A DNA stretch of 5,627 bases, taken from Pseudomonadota bacterium (GTDB lineage Bacteria; Pseudomonadota; Gammaproteobacteria; Xanthomonadales; Xanthomonadaceae). The position numbers and the translations under genes are program-made. How positions within the stretch are numbered: the stretch's first letter is position 1; every line of letters begins with the position of its first letter. Where the stretch lies: contig JAFAFD010000460.1 in the NCBI GenBank assembly GCA_023423675.1, positions 1-5,627 on the forward strand. The letters are read 5' to 3'. Below the pieces are notes generated by a model. The model was not told the DNA's origin and made no database searches. It saw only the letters and a program-made list of their open reading frames with translations. Below, in pieces: positions 5,428 through 5,627 of this stretch.

Positions 5428-5627
5428 CATCCACGCATGGCGTGGATCTACGGGGGCGTGCGCGTCCACGCGTGGCGTGGATCTACTGGGTGCGTGCGCG
5501 TCCACGCGTGGCGTGGATCTACCGGGTGCGCGTGCATCCACGCGTGGCGTGGATCTACCGGGTGCGCGTTCATCCACGCTTGGCGTGGATCTACCGGGTG
5601 CACGTGCATCCACGCGTGGCGTGGATC
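5428..5627 (-). repeat. Tandem array of six SMAG-type (GTAG-headed) REP hairpins, last copy cut by the window end
   Basis: Six head-to-tail copies start at 5428, 5463, 5499, 5535, 5571 and 5607, a period of 35, 36, 36, 36 and 36 bp. Each 24-nt copy has an arm ATCCACGC, a 3-nt loop (ATG in the first, TTG in the fifth, GTG in the others) and the complementary arm GCGTGGAT, followed by CTAC. Read on the minus strand each copy therefore begins with GTAG, as SMAG elements of Stenotrophomonas do. Copies 2 and 3 begin CGTCC, which leaves a G-T pair at the foot of the stem. The linkers are nearly identical (mostly CGGGTGCGCGTG), so the 36-bp unit has been duplicated as a whole. Copies 2, 3, 4 and 6 also contain the unlooped palindrome CCACGCGTGG. 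Such elements are thought to be mobilised by RAYT (TnpA-REP) transposases; none is in the window. The 23 nt between the terminator and copy 1 is a G-rich degenerate linker-like stretch. Confidence 0.9.

Noticed and set aside
5362..5613. An 83-codon minus-strand frame encoding a repeated 12-residue unit (R-S-T-P-R-V-D-A-R-A-P-G).
   Set aside because: The repeat exists only because the SMAG unit is 36 bp, a multiple of three, so stops are absent from this frame. It also reads across the terminator, and no ribosome-binding site was found.
5428..5627. CRISPR-like look: regular 24-nt repeats with about 12-nt spacing.
   Set aside because: The spacers are only 11-12 nt and nearly identical to each other, the repeats are full hairpins of the GTAG REP type, and no cas gene is present.

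Overview
The window looks like chromosomal DNA from a Stenotrophomonas species, most likely of the S. maltophilia group. It is GC-rich with the codon use of that group. Its gene set and order match, from memory, the SmeOP-TolCSm multidrug efflux locus. It also ends in a tandem array of GTAG-headed palindromes, the SMAG type of REP element typical of Stenotrophomonas. The species call is recognition without a database search.

Layout, left to right. (1) On the minus strand is the 5' part of an RND inner-membrane transporter (smeP-like, 1-1256), which runs off the left edge. It starts 4 nt after the stop of a membrane fusion lipoprotein (smeO-like, 1261-2391), so the two form an operon read leftward. 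(2) A 121-bp divergent intergenic region (2392-2512) carries overlapping AT-rich -10-like elements and an AACCGGTT palindrome. This is the probable operator. (3) On the plus strand are a TetR-family regulator (smeRo-like, 2513-3190), a protein-L-isoaspartate O-methyltransferase-family gene (pcm-like, 3330-3977) and a TolC-family outer-membrane channel (tolC, 3994-5352). pcm and tolC are 16 nt apart and form an operon closed by a strong intrinsic terminator (about 5379-5404). (4) From 5428 to the right edge lie six copies of a roughly 36-bp unit, each a SMAG hairpin plus a 12-nt linker. The last copy is cut by the window end.

How it fits together: SmeP would be the proton-driven pump in the inner membrane, SmeO the periplasmic adaptor and TolC the outer-membrane exit duct. 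SmeO carries an intact R-x3-L-x6-S hairpin-tip motif, the signature of adaptors that dock onto TolC. The TetR protein is placed to repress smeOP and itself from the shared intergenic region. The methyltransferase is the odd member: its AdoMet-binding fold is clear, but the segment that in canonical Pcm holds the substrate-binding T-I-S residues reads K-M-M-K-P.

The window is mainly a recognisable, previously described efflux locus. The less explained parts are the SMAG array, the divergent methyltransferase, a 39-codon ORF with a strong ribosome-binding site ahead of pcm, and the regulator's lack of a normal ribosome-binding site.
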